DNA of 64,000 nucleotides from Bradyrhizobium sp. AUGA SZCCT0283 (GCF_018130385.1 NZ_JAFCLU010000002.1:186001-250000), one strand, 5' to 3'; positions 49,420-57,683 are shown, counted from the stretch's first letter. Numbers and translations: made by a program. The notes: a model not told the origin generated them from the sequence alone.

Positions 49420-49674
49420 ATGTCGCTATTCGGCAGAAAGTCCCGGTCCGCCCGCCGGCGGACCAACCAGCCCGCATGGATGACGGTCGACGGCGGTTTC
49501 GCCGCGCGCCAGTGCACCGTCATCGATATCTCGGAAGGCGGCGCGCGGCTCAGGGTCGAGGACCCGCACTTCGTCAAACCGCATTTTCAACTGAAGTTCG
49601 ACCGGACGTCGCCCGGCAGGACCTGCAAGGTCGCCTGGAAAAAGGGCGACGTGATCGGGATCAAGTTCGTGTAG
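49420..49674 (+). CDS. PilZ-domain protein, 84 aa
   Basis: A single small PilZ domain. RRRTNQPAW gives the arginine-rich N-terminal motif, and DISEGGARL fits the second motif (D/N-x-S-x-x-G), so cyclic-di-GMP binding is plausible. The end KGDVIGIKFV is typical of the fold. No fused output domain. The ATG at 49420 gives the expected family length. Confidence 0.85.
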   Translation: MSLFGRKSRSARRRTNQPAWMTVDGGFAARQCTVIDISEGGARLRVEDPHFVKPHFQLKFDRTSPGRTCKVAWKKGDVIGIKFV

Positions 49675-49748
49675 CCTGCCCCGGGGCCGGCTGCCGCCGC
49701 GCGCGGTTCCGGCCGCAGGCTTGTCGCGTCCGATGGCACGAAGGCGTC

Positions 49749-50093
49749 ATGATCCGTCTTGCTTTCATCCTCGCTTTGCTCTTCACCGCCGATTGGCAGG
49801 AAGCCGAGATCGTTGATGTGAGGGACCGGGGACCGGTCGATCTCAAACCGTTCAATTGCCAGGATATCACCCGGAGCAGCGTCATCAGCCGGGTCTGTTA
49901 CGACACCGAAAGCCGGCGCATGGTGGTGCAGGGCCACGCAGTCTACCGGCAATATTGCGATCTGCCGAAGGACACGCTCAATGCGTTTCTGAACGCGCCT
50001 TCGATGGGACGGTTTTTCAGGACAAACATCGAAGACGCCGATGGAAGCGGACCTTACGACTGCCGGACGCATAAAGTGCCGTCCGATCAGTGA
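49749..50093 (+). CDS. Small exported protein with KTSC-like domain
   Basis: A 114-aa product with a short hydrophobic N-terminus (MIRLAFILALLFTADW) that is probably a signal peptide. Residues about 55-95 (AVYRQYCDLPKDTLNAFLNA, then PSMGRFFRTNI) resemble the KTSC domain, a small domain of unknown function. It has three to four cysteines that could form disulphides. AAGGCGTC precedes the ATG. A longer frame starting at 49398 overlaps the PilZ gene and is not believed. Confidence 0.7.
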   Translation: MIRLAFILALLFTADWQEAEIVDVRDRGPVDLKPFNCQDITRSSVISRVCYDTESRRMVVQGHAVYRQYCDLPKDTLNAFLNAPSMGRFFRTNIEDADGSGPYDCRTHKVPSDQ

Positions 50094-50150
50094 CATCGGA
50101 CCTCGCTGTTGCTGCAGGGCACGATTTCCATCCCTGCTCGCGATTCCGTT

Positions 50151-50188
50151 ATTTGACAGTTCTTTCCATTTTGTCAAAATCGTCAAAT
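50151..50188. promoter_or_regulatory. Candidate TetR operator overlapping the start codon
   Basis: ATTTGAC at 50151-50157 and its inverse GTCAAAT at 50182-50188 flank a central TTTTGTCAAAA (50169-50179), giving three related half-sites. The right half-site covers the A and T of the tetR start codon. TTGACA at 50153-50158 could be a -35 box, but no matching -10 was found. Confidence 0.45.
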
Positions 50189-50861
50189 GGGGCCGCGTAC
50201 CCGCATTCTCGATGCCGCGATGCTGGTGTTCCGCCGGCAGGGTTTCCGGCGCTCGTCGATCGAGCAGGCGGCGGAGGCCGCTGGCCTGACGCGGCAGGCG
50301 CTCTACCATCACTTCAAGTCCAAGGAAGCGCTGTTCCGCGCCGTCATCGAACGGCTGCATGAGGACGCGCTCGCCGCCGAGATCGCGGCGGCCGGCGCCG
50401 CCGAGAAGCAAGGCGGCAGCCTTGCCGATATTCTCGTCGCGTCGGTCACCGCCAAGCTCGGGCAGTTGGCCGCTTCGCTCGACGGCTCGCCCCATGTCGA
50501 GGAACTGTTCTCCGAACATCTCCTGCAGGCGCGCGACCTCTACCAGAAATACACCGCCGCCTATGCGGAACTGCTTGCCGCGACCATCGCGCGCGTCTGC
50601 CGCAAGCAGGGCCTCGTTCTCAATGCCGGCATGACGCCGCGCGATCTTGCACGCTGCGTCGAGATGGCGGTCAACGGCACCAAGTCCGCCTACCCCGCGA
50701 TGCAGCCGGCCGACGCCTTCCTGAAGGATCTGGAGATCATGCTGCGTACGCTGATCGCGGGCGCCGTGCGCCCGGCAGCGAAGCCGCGCGCCGCCACACC
50801 GAAGCCTGCGAAGAAAGCTGTCCCTCGATCCACCGCCCGCAAATCAGGAGATCGCAGATGA
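50187..50861 (+). CDS. TetR family regulator of the molybdenum hydroxylase genes
   Basis: A 224-aa regulator: helix-turn-helix at about residues 10-55 (RILDAAMLVFRRQGFRRSS, then GLTRQALYHHFKSKEALFR), ligand domain, then a basic Ala/Pro/Lys-rich tail. No Shine-Dalgarno precedes the ATG, so the message may be leaderless or poorly translated. The stop overlaps the next start in ATGA, which makes it the first gene of the hydroxylase operon and a likely autoregulator. Confidence 0.88.
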   Translation: MGPRTRILDAAMLVFRRQGFRRSSIEQAAEAAGLTRQALYHHFKSKEALFRAVIERLHEDALAAEIAAAGAAEKQGGSLADILVASVTAKLGQLAASLDGSPHVEELFSEHLLQARDLYQKYTAAYAELLAATIARVCRKQGLVLNAGMTPRDLARCVEMAVNGTKSAYPAMQPADAFLKDLEIMLRTLIAGAVRPAAKPRAATPKPAKKAVPRSTARKSGDRR

Positions 50862-53548
50862 GCACGATGACGATCAACGGCAAGCTCGCTCCCCTCCCCG
50901 ACGACCCCGATGCGCTGCTGGTCGACGTCGTGCGCGACGCGCTCGGCCTCACCGGCACCAAGCTGGTCTGCGGGGCCGGCGTCTGCGGCGCCTGCACCGT
51001 GCTGGTCGATGGCGAGCCGGCGGTGAGCTGCCTGATGCCGGCTCGATCAGCCGCGAACACCAACGTGACGACGGTCGAAGGCATCGGCGCGGCCAGGCTG
51101 CACCCGGTGCAGAAGGCCTTCATGGCGCACGACGCCTTGCAATGCGGTTTCTGCACGCCTGGCTTCATCGTCGAGGCGGCGGCGTTTCACGATTCGTGGC
51201 GCGCGGCAAAGGGAACGGCGGTGCCGTCGCGCGAGGAAATCGGCGCGGCGCTGTCGGGTCATCTCTGCCGCTGCGGCGCCTATGACGGCATCTTCCGCGC
51301 CGTGGCGGACGCCTGCGCCGGCCGCTTCGACGGCAACGACATCCCCCCGCCGCGCATGGAAGCCCGCGACAAGGTGACAGGATCGGCGAAATATACCGTC
51401 GACATCCATCATGACGGCCAGCTCGAAGGCGTGATCCTGCGCTCGCCGTTCGCGCATGCGCGGATCAGTGAACTCGATCTGGCGCCGGCGCGCGCGATGC
51501 CGGGTGTGAATGCTGCGATCTCGCTGCTCGGCGACGATCGCATCGTTCGCTATGTCGGCGAACCGATCGCGGCCGTCGCGGCCAGGGACCGCAAGACCGC
51601 GCTGGCCGCGATCGCCGCCATCAAGCTCGGCAGCGAACGCCTGCCGTCGGCGATCGGGCTCGACGAGGCGCGCAAGGCCGATGCGCCTGTCGTGTTCGAA
51701 AAATCCGCGCGCAAGAGAGCCGGCAACGTCTCCGAAGGCGGCGGCTCGCCGGCGCCCTGGAAAGGCAATATCCGCGGACCATCGGCGGCGTTCTCCAAGA
51801 AACCGAAGAAGGTGCGGAGCTGGGTCGACGGCGCGCGCGCGGCGAACAATCCGCTGCTGGTCGAGGGCACCTTCCGCACCGGCACGCAACAGCACGCCTG
51901 CCTCGAGCCGCACGCCGCGGTCGCGCGTTTCGATGGCGACCGGCTCACCGTGCATGTTTCGACGCAGGCGGTGTTTCATCTGATGGAGCTGATCGCCAAG
52001 CGCTACAAGCTCGGCCACGACAAGGTGCGCGTGATCGCCGATCACGTCGGCGGCGGTTTTGGTTCGAAGGCTGCGCTTGGCGTGGAAACCACCACCGCGA
52101 TCGAACTGGCGCGCGAAGCCGGGGCGCCGGTCAGAGTAGCCTACGACCGGCACGAGGAGCTTTCAGTGACCGGCTATCGGCCGGCGACGGAAGTGAAAAT
52201 TGCATTGCTGCCGTCCGAGCAAGGCGAACTAAAAGCACTTTCGCTCACCGCTTATGCCGACACGGGAGCCGCGACCAATTCGACCATCGCGGCACTTGCC
52301 CGCCTGATCTATCCGGCGGAAGCCAAGGAACTTGCCGATTTCGACGTCATCAGCAATTTGCCGGCCGGTGCGCCCTTCCGCGGACCTGGCGGGCCGCCGA
52401 TGGCGTTTGCGCTGGAACAGGCGATCGACGAAGCGGCGCTGCGCATGAACATCGATCCGATCGCGCTGCGCAAGCGCTGGGACCCCGATCCCAACCGGCA
52501 ACGGCTGTACGATTGGGCCTCGAGCCTGGAGGTCTGGCGCAACCGGAAACCGATCGCCGCGCAGAGCGGCCGTTATCGTCGCGGCGTCGGCGTCGCCACC
52601 GGCTACTGGCTTTATCTGTGGCAGCCCGGCTCGAAGGTCGAGGTGGCCGTCAAGGGCGGGCGGCTGATCGCGAGCACCGCGACGCAGGATATCGGCACCG
52701 GCACCCGCACCGTGATCGCCAATACGGTCGCGCGAGAATTCGGCCTGGAGCCGCATGAGATCGAAGTCAGGATCGGCGATTCGAACCTGCCGGAAGGGCC
52801 GGGTTCGGGCGGCAGCCGCGTCACGGCGTCGGTGATTCCGCCGATGCTGCTGGCGATCGAGCAGTTGAAGGCCGCGATCCAGCAACACGCAAAACGGCAA
52901 CCGGTCCCGGGCTCCAACGCGCCGTGGCGTGAATGGCTCGCGGCCTCGCCCGACCTCTCCGCTACCAGCGTGCGGCCGGAAGACTCCCGGCAGATGGCGC
53001 CGGGCGTCCAGTCGCCGCTCAAGCAGGCCGGCTTCATGGGCATGATCTTCGGCTGGATGATGCGGCGCTTCTCCAACCTTGCGATCGGCGCCGGCGTGCC
53101 GAGTTCGGTACAGGTCATCGAAGTCGAAGTCGACACCTGGCTCGGCCACGTGCGCGTTCTCAACGTTCACACCGGCATCGCGGTCGGCAGGATCGCAGCT
53201 CCCGCGCTGGCGCGAAGCCAGGCGGCGGGCGCCGTCATCCAGGGCATCGGCTACGCGCTCTATGAAGCACGCGAAGTCGATTCCCGCACCGGTGATGTGC
53301 TCAGCGGCGGCATGGAGGACTATCGCATTCCCGGCATCGCGGACACGCCAGTGATCGACGTGCATTTCGACCAGGGCGGCTTCGATCACGTGCTCGGCGG
53401 CAGCGTCGGCATCGGCGAGGTCGCAACCGTGCCGACCTCGCCTGCGGTCGCCAACGCGATTCTCAACGCCACCGGCGTTCGGCTGACCGAACTGCCGATC
53501 CGTCCCGACCGTCTCGTCGCCGCGCTCAAAGGGAGGGCCGCCGCATGA
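50858..53548 (+). CDS. Molybdenum hydroxylase, fused 2Fe-2S and Mo-cofactor subunits
   Basis: An 896-aa fusion. Residues 1-150 are the iron-sulfur subunit with two 2Fe-2S clusters: CGAGVCGACTVLVDGE plus a later Cys, and CGFCTPGF with CRC. From about residue 165 comes the Mo-binding subunit (DKVTGSAKYTVDI onward), with GGGFGSKAA, the FRGPGGPP segment and the catalytic glutamate in GIGEVATVP near the C-terminus. These are normally separate proteins (CoxS/CoxL, PaoA/PaoC). No Tat signal is seen, so it is cytoplasmic. It needs MCD-type molybdenum cofactor. The substrate may be an aldehyde or N-heterocycle; unknown. Confidence 0.9.
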   Translation: MSTMTINGKLAPLPDDPDALLVDVVRDALGLTGTKLVCGAGVCGACTVLVDGEPAVSCLMPARSAANTNVTTVEGIGAARLHPVQKAFMAHDALQCGFCTPGFIVEAAAFHDSWRAAKGTAVPSREEIGAALSGHLCRCGAYDGIFRAVADACAGRFDGNDIPPPRMEARDKVTGSAKYTVDIHHDGQLEGVILRSPFAHARISELDLAPARAMPGVNAAISLLGDDRIVRYVGEPIAAVAARDRKTALAAIAAIKLGSERLPSAIGLDEARKADAPVVFEKSARKRAGNVSEGGGSPAPWKGNIRGPSAAFSKKPKKVRSWVDGARAANNPLLVEGTFRTGTQQHACLEPHAAVARFDGDRLTVHVSTQAVFHLMELIAKRYKLGHDKVRVIADHVGGGFGSKAALGVETTTAIELAREAGAPVRVAYDRHEELSVTGYRPATEVKIALLPSEQGELKALSLTAYADTGAATNSTIAALARLIYPAEAKELADFDVISNLPAGAPFRGPGGPPMAFALEQAIDEAALRMNIDPIALRKRWDPDPNRQRLYDWASSLEVWRNRKPIAAQSGRYRRGVGVATGYWLYLWQPGSKVEVAVKGGRLIASTATQDIGTGTRTVIANTVAREFGLEPHEIEVRIGDSNLPEGPGSGGSRVTASVIPPMLLAIEQLKAAIQQHAKRQPVPGSNAPWREWLAASPDLSATSVRPEDSRQMAPGVQSPLKQAGFMGMIFGWMMRRFSNLAIGAGVPSSVQVIEVEVDTWLGHVRVLNVHTGIAVGRIAAPALARSQAAGAVIQGIGYALYEAREVDSRTGDVLSGGMEDYRIPGIADTPVIDVHFDQGGFDHVLGGSVGIGEVATVPTSPAVANAILNATGVRLTELPIRPDRLVAALKGRAAA

Positions 53549-54471
53549 CATCATCAGCCATGACTGCCACGCAAGCAGGCGAATTCCGCGCCGCCGGCAC
53601 CGACCTCAGCGAGCGGCGGCGCAGCGGCGTCTCGACCGGGCCGGTGATCGATATATCAGCCGCGCCCGACACGATCGGGATGCATTGGGACGCCGACGAG
53701 AGTTTGCGCATCGGCGCCTTCACCACCATTGCCGCCATCGCTGCGGACGCGCGCATCGCTGCGGCGTATCCGGGCATTGCGGCATCCGCGCAAGGCCTGG
53801 CGACGCCGCAGATCCGCCACCTCGCCACGCTCGGCGGCAATCTCGCGCAGCGTTCGCGCTGCTGGTATTTTCGAAATCCGCATATCGCCTGCCTGAAGAA
53901 AGGCGGATCGGATTGTCCGGCGCGATCGGGCAATCATCTCTATCATGTAGCCTTCGACCTCGGCCCCTGCGTAGCGCCGCATCCCTCGACCATGGCCGCC
54001 GCACTGCTCGCCTATGAAGCGAAAGTGACCACCGACCGCAGGAGCTCGCTGACGATCGGCGACCTTCTCGGTGACGGCTCCAACGGCAGCGCCGACAACG
54101 CGCTGCAGCCGGGCGAGATGATCAGGAGCATCGAGCTTGCTCCGCCGCTGCACGGCGAGCGCGCGCTGTACAAGCGCGCAATCAGTCGCACCTATGCCGA
54201 ATGGCCGCTGGTCGAACTCTGTGCTCGCGCCGTGATCAAGGACGGCACGTTCCAGTTCGTCCGCCTCGCCGCCGGCGGCATCGCCCCGGTGCCGCTACGT
54301 CTCGCCGCGGCGGAAGCGGCATTGCAGGGCAAGCCGGCCAATGTAGCGGCGATTGCCGTTGTTGCAGAACGAGCGACATCCGGTGCAAAGCCGTTGCCGA
54401 TGACGGGCTACAAGCTCGATCTGCTGAAGGGCGTCGTGCAGGACCTGCTGGAGCGAATGACGGCGTCGTAG
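53545..54471 (+). CDS. FAD-binding subunit of molybdenum hydroxylase (PaoB-like)
   Basis: A 308-aa subunit that passes electrons from the iron-sulfur centres to the acceptor through FAD. ATLGGNLAQRSRCWYFRNP holds the FAD loop. A cysteine-containing insert follows (RCWYFRN, IACLKKG, SDCPA, GPCVAPHPS): four cysteines placed like the 4Fe-4S cluster of E. coli PaoB. The C-terminal CO-dehydrogenase flavoprotein domain begins around residue 190. Start overlaps the fused subunit in ATGA. The TAG stop lies in the flanking REP sequence. Confidence 0.9.
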   Translation: MTSSAMTATQAGEFRAAGTDLSERRRSGVSTGPVIDISAAPDTIGMHWDADESLRIGAFTTIAAIAADARIAAAYPGIAASAQGLATPQIRHLATLGGNLAQRSRCWYFRNPHIACLKKGGSDCPARSGNHLYHVAFDLGPCVAPHPSTMAAALLAYEAKVTTDRRSSLTIGDLLGDGSNGSADNALQPGEMIRSIELAPPLHGERALYKRAISRTYAEWPLVELCARAVIKDGTFQFVRLAAGGIAPVPLRLAAAEAALQGKPANVAAIAVVAERATSGAKPLPMTGYKLDLLKGVVQDLLERMTAS

Positions 54472-54500
54472 GGCGGATTAGCGGAGCGTAATCCGCCGCC
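54468..54500. repeat. REP sequence, left of the RAYT gene
   Basis: Starts GTAGGGCGGATTAGCGGAGC and contains an inverted pair GGCGGATTA / TAATCCGCC that would form a hairpin. Matches the sequence at 55093-55125 in inverted orientation. It overlaps the stop codon of the FAD subunit gene. Confidence 0.85.
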
Positions 54501-54540
54501 GCTGGCTCCAACACGTCCGCATTGTGCTATCCTGCGCCTC

Positions 54541-55074
54541 ATGCCGAATTATCGTCGCGCGTTCGTTCCCGGCGGATGCTGGTTCTTCACCGTCAATCTG
54601 CTGGATCGTCGCCAAACCCTGCTCGTCGATCAGATCGAGTTCCTGCGCGCAGCCGTTGCCGCGACTCGCCAGAGCCATGCCTTCACGATCGACGCATTCG
54701 TGGTGTTGCCCGATCATCTGCATGCGGTTTGGAGTTTGCCGCCCGGCGATTCCGATTTTTCGACGCGATGGCGGCTGATCAAGAACCGCTTCGCAAGAGC
54801 GTTGCCGAAGCAAGAACCTCTCAACGCGGTTCGCGTAGCACGCAACGAGCGCGGCATCTGGCAACGCCGGTTCTGGGAACATCTGATACGTGACGAAGCG
54901 GATTACGCGCGCCACGTCGAGTATTGTTACATCAATCCGCTCAAGCATGGCCTCGCCACGCGCGTGCGCGATTGGCCCTATTCCTCCTTTCATCGAGACG
55001 TTCGTGCAGGAATATTTCCGCTTGATTGGGCAGGTGATAGCGAAACAAGCGGTGATTTCGGCGAGCGAGTGTAG
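54541..55074 (+). CDS. REP-associated tyrosine transposase (RAYT, Y1_Tnp family)
   Basis: A 177-aa single-strand DNA nuclease related to IS200/IS605 TnpA. The HUH-type metal motif is VVLPDHLHAVW (about residues 56-66), and the catalytic tyrosine is in DYARHVEYCYINPLKHGL (about 121-138). WQRRFWEHLIRDE is also typical. It recognises REP hairpins, and inverted REP copies stand on both sides. It is not a selfish IS in the usual sense. The frame looks intact. Confidence 0.93.
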   Translation: MPNYRRAFVPGGCWFFTVNLLDRRQTLLVDQIEFLRAAVAATRQSHAFTIDAFVVLPDHLHAVWSLPPGDSDFSTRWRLIKNRFARALPKQEPLNAVRVARNERGIWQRRFWEHLIRDEADYARHVEYCYINPLKHGLATRVRDWPYSSFHRDVRAGIFPLDWAGDSETSGDFGERV

Positions 55075-55092
55075 TCACGACTCTTGCTGGAA

Positions 55093-55125
55093 CGGCGGAT
55101 TACGCCTTCGGCTAATCCGCCCTAC
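55093..55125. repeat. REP sequence, right of the RAYT gene
   Basis: Reads CGGCGGATTACGCC followed by TTCGGCTAATCCGCCCTAC: an inverted copy of 54468-54500 with the GTAGG head now at the right end. The pair encloses the RAYT gene. Confidence 0.85.
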
Positions 55126-55139
55126 AAAGTGGACAAGTT

Positions 55140-56420
55140 CTAATGATCCTCGAACTCGTCTTCCTCGTTGACCTTGCTGCTATCCCTGAACCAGCGTGAC
55201 ACCGACTTCTTGCTGCCGAACGATCCCGTCGCGTAAGGATCGCGTGACGCGTAAGGGTTGCGCTGCCCGGCGCGCGCGGCGACCTGGTCGCCCGACACGG
55301 CGGCGGGCTGGCAGATGGTGCGCCGCGAAGCCCGGCGCATCAGGTCGACGTGAATATGATCCTCATGGTGGGAGTTGGAGCCCGGCGCCAGCACGGTGTT
55401 GAACTGCTGGCAGGCGGCCGCCTGCACGTCACGCAGAAAGCCCTGCTCTTCCGGCATGCCGCGCCAGCCGGTCTTGACCGTGATGCGGCGACCGTCGGCG
55501 AGCGTGAAGGCCGCGATGTCGAGCGCGTTGCCGAAGGCGTGCTCGGAAATATGCGCGTGCGGATTGCCGTTCATGCCGCGGCAGGAATAGGCGGAGATCT
55601 GCTTGATTTCGACGACGCGCGCGCCGAACCAGCGCATCGCCGCCGGCTGCACGGAATCGCTGAGCCAGCGGTCGAGCGCCGAGACGATCGGGCACGCCAG
55701 CGTCGCCGCGGGCTTCATCGAGACCTGCCCGAAGGCGCTGACGGAATTGCCCTGCGCGGGCCCGAGCCGCGGTACGGCCGGCGGTAGCGAATGGGACGCC
55801 TGCGAATACGGCGCCGGAGAAGGTGCCGTGTAGCGGTCGCGCGGCGGATAGGACGGCGCCGCCATATAGCCGCCGTCGCGCGATGCCGGCATGCCTTCGG
55901 GCGGCAGATCGACGTCATCCTCCTGCGGGTCGATGCCCGGCGCGGACAGCGAGATCGGGCCGTTGGACGGCGCGGCATAGTTCGGCTGCCGCGGCGCCGG
56001 ATTCGGATAGGCTCCCGAATAGCTTCCCTGATGATTTCCTTGATAATTTCCTTGATAGTTTCCCTGATAATTTCCCTGGGGCGGAGCCGCCGCCGGCGCG
56101 CGGGTGATCGGCCAGCGCGGCTGATTGCCGATATTTCCGGGCGGCCGCAGGCTTTCATCGGCAAAGCCGAAGCTGGTGATGTTTTCGCCGAGCGCCACCA
56201 CTTTCAGCGGATATTCCGCGCCGCACACGCCGGGACCGGAGATCGGCTCGATCCGGACCAGTTCCGCGCTTTCCTTGACCGCGCCGGACTTCAGGCAAGC
56301 GATTTCGGCCTCGGCACGCCATGGTTCGCGCTCGGCGGACTGAAAAAATCCGCGCCCACAACCCGCTAGCGAGACGAGGACGAGGGAGCCGACGAGATAC
56401 AAACGAACTCCGTGCGTCAT
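55140..56420 (-). CDS. Extensin-like family lipoprotein
   Basis: A 426-aa predicted lipoprotein: signal sequence ending in LAGC near residue 20. The middle is Pro/Gly/Tyr-rich and includes tandem QGNY units. The C-terminal half is the extensin-like domain (PF06904 type), with CPIVSALDRWLSDSVQPAAM, a CRGMNGNPHAHISEHAFGNALDI-type region and SNSHHEDHIHVDLMRR. The conserved His/Asp residues recall zinc D-Ala-D-Ala peptidases (VanY/MepA-like), so wall trimming is possible. Start chosen at the first ATG; the frame extends to a TTG at 56435. Confidence 0.87.
   Translation of the reverse strand: MTHGVRLYLVGSLVLVSLAGCGRGFFQSAEREPWRAEAEIACLKSGAVKESAELVRIEPISGPGVCGAEYPLKVVALGENITSFGFADESLRPPGNIGNQPRWPITRAPAAAPPQGNYQGNYQGNYQGNHQGSYSGAYPNPAPRQPNYAAPSNGPISLSAPGIDPQEDDVDLPPEGMPASRDGGYMAAPSYPPRDRYTAPSPAPYSQASHSLPPAVPRLGPAQGNSVSAFGQVSMKPAATLACPIVSALDRWLSDSVQPAAMRWFGARVVEIKQISAYSCRGMNGNPHAHISEHAFGNALDIAAFTLADGRRITVKTGWRGMPEEQGFLRDVQAAACQQFNTVLAPGSNSHHEDHIHVDLMRRASRRTICQPAAVSGDQVAARAGQRNPYASRDPYATGSFGSKKSVSRWFRDSSKVNEEDEFEDH
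56022..56086. repeat. Tandem 15-bp repeat inside the extensin-like gene
   Basis: About four to five units of roughly TTTCCTTGATAATTT on the plus strand, coding the QGNY repeats on the minus strand. Much more A/T-rich than the rest of the gene. Unit number is likely to vary between strains. Limits are approximate. Confidence 0.65.
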
Positions 56421-56615
56421 CGCCCGCACGTTCAACGAATTTATTTAAAGACTCTTCAACATATTGATTTTACGAATTTTTTACCATGTTTCCGGGGGCT
56501 TCCGGCGGTGGAGAGCCCATGGATGGACAGCAACACTGACTTTTTGGGCCGGGAACGCTTTGCTAGCGTTAATTGTTATGTGCGGGCACGACGTGAACCC
56601 AGGGAGCTTTCCCCA

Positions 56616-56711
56616 ATGGATTTCGTAAGTCCTCTCGTCAGCAGACTTGGCGTTGTAACCGCGTATGTTGCATTCGCTTTCGTCGGCGCGATTGTGCTTG
56701 GCGTGTTCTAA
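56616..56711 (+). CDS. 31-aa single-span membrane protein
   Basis: A very short gene: ATG at 56616 preceded by AGGGAGC, TAA at 56711. The peptide begins MDFVSPLVSRLGVVTAYVAF and ends GAIVLGVF, so most of it is one hydrophobic span with a short polar N-terminus. It is followed at once by a strong terminator with a T-run, which fits a real transcript. Function unknown; small membrane peptides often tune a transporter or sensor. It stands apart from the neighbouring genes, which are both on the other strand. Confidence 0.7.
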   Translation: MDFVSPLVSRLGVVTAYVAFAFVGAIVLGVF

Positions 56712-56736
56712 ACCTCCGTCCAGAAATGGACCTGAA

Positions 56737-56765
56737 CGCCCGGTGGCCGTGTCACCGGGCGTTTT
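56737..56765 (+). terminator. Rho-independent terminator after the 31-aa gene
   Basis: Perfect 9-bp stem CGCCCGGTG / CACCGGGCG with a 7-nt loop, followed by TTTT, 26 bp after the stop of the small gene. The hairpin is also just past the end of the DUF2147 gene on the minus strand, so it may serve both. Confidence 0.85.
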
Positions 56766-56774
56766 CGCGGGCGG

Positions 56775-57629
56775 CTAAGAGCGCTGCTCGGCGGATACCT
56801 GCCGCGACGTCACCAGGCTGTCGGCGCGGCGCGTGATGCGGCTCCAATTGTTGCCGGAGCAGTAGAAGCGGCCGAGCGCGCAGGCTTCGACGCGAAGCGT
56901 GTTGATCCCCTTCATCGACATCGTGCCGTAATAGGTCTCGCCCGAGTCCTGGCTGTAGACGCCGCCGGTCCATTGCCTTTCCGTCTTCGGCTTCATGTTG
57001 ATCAGGATCGCTTCGCCCTTCTCGTTCGACGAACCGAGCACAAAGCCGCACAGCGCATTGCCGCACTTGGCGATCCGCACCGTTCCCTTGCCTTCGGTCT
57101 GCCAATCACCGATCGGAGAATCGGACGGCTCTTCCTCGGCCTGATGCGAGACGCGCTCGACCTGCGGCGCAGGCTGCGCGGTCTCGACCGGCTTTGCGAC
57201 TGGCGGGAGCGGCGGCACTGGAATCGAAGCCTCTTGAACCGGCGGCGGTGCGGGCGGCGCAGGTGGCGGAGGCGCATCGACGATCTGGCTTCTCGATGCG
57301 GCCGGCGTGTAGACGGCCGGCGGCGGCGCGGCGACGATGGTCTTGGCCGGCGCCGTGGTCGCCGGCGGAGCGGGAGGCGAAACCGTCTGTGGCGCTGGTG
57401 GCACAGGCTTTGCCGGCGCTGCCACGCCGCGATCGTCGTCATGGCGGTCGCGCTTGCGGCGCCAGTCGAGGCTTCTGGAGATCGACATCGAGGCGCACGA
57501 GACCGAACGGCAATGCCTGGAGGATTCGATGTGCACCCGATGGCTGCCGACGCTGAATGAAATCGAACGACCGGCATGGGCCGACGAACTCAGCGCGATC
57601 AGCACGGCGAGAAAACAAAATCGTTTCAT
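56775..57629 (-). CDS. Exported DUF2147-domain protein with Pro-rich linker (copy 1)
   Basis: A 284-aa protein with a signal peptide (MKRFCFLAVLIALSSSAHA), a cysteine-containing N-terminal segment (RHCRSVSCASMSIS), a long Ala/Pro linker (about 70-165), and a C-terminal DUF2147-like domain (SPIGDWQTEGKGTVRIAKCG, ALCGFVLG, ILINMKPK, YGTMSMKGINTLRVEACALG). ATG 57629 has GGGAGG at ideal spacing; the frame extends to 57809, but those residues are not a signal peptide. Likely periplasmic or cell-surface. A paralogue is encoded divergently at 57838. Confidence 0.85.
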   Translation of the reverse strand: MKRFCFLAVLIALSSSAHAGRSISFSVGSHRVHIESSRHCRSVSCASMSISRSLDWRRKRDRHDDDRGVAAPAKPVPPAPQTVSPPAPPATTAPAKTIVAAPPPAVYTPAASRSQIVDAPPPPAPPAPPPVQEASIPVPPLPPVAKPVETAQPAPQVERVSHQAEEEPSDSPIGDWQTEGKGTVRIAKCGNALCGFVLGSSNEKGEAILINMKPKTERQWTGGVYSQDSGETYYGTMSMKGINTLRVEACALGRFYCSGNNWSRITRRADSLVTSRQVSAEQRS

Positions 57630-57683
57630 CGAAGCCTCCCGCAGGTGATTGCCGAAAACTAGTCGCGGGAAACCTCGGCTGAA

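Noticed and set aside
48491..49477. 328-codon minus-strand frame
   Set aside because: Most of it is antisense to tetR. Only the receptor-like stretch at 49133-49322 has real similarity, and that is a remnant.
51047..53554. Two long minus-strand frames opposite the molybdenum hydroxylase
   Set aside because: Shadows of the fused subunit gene; no domain content.
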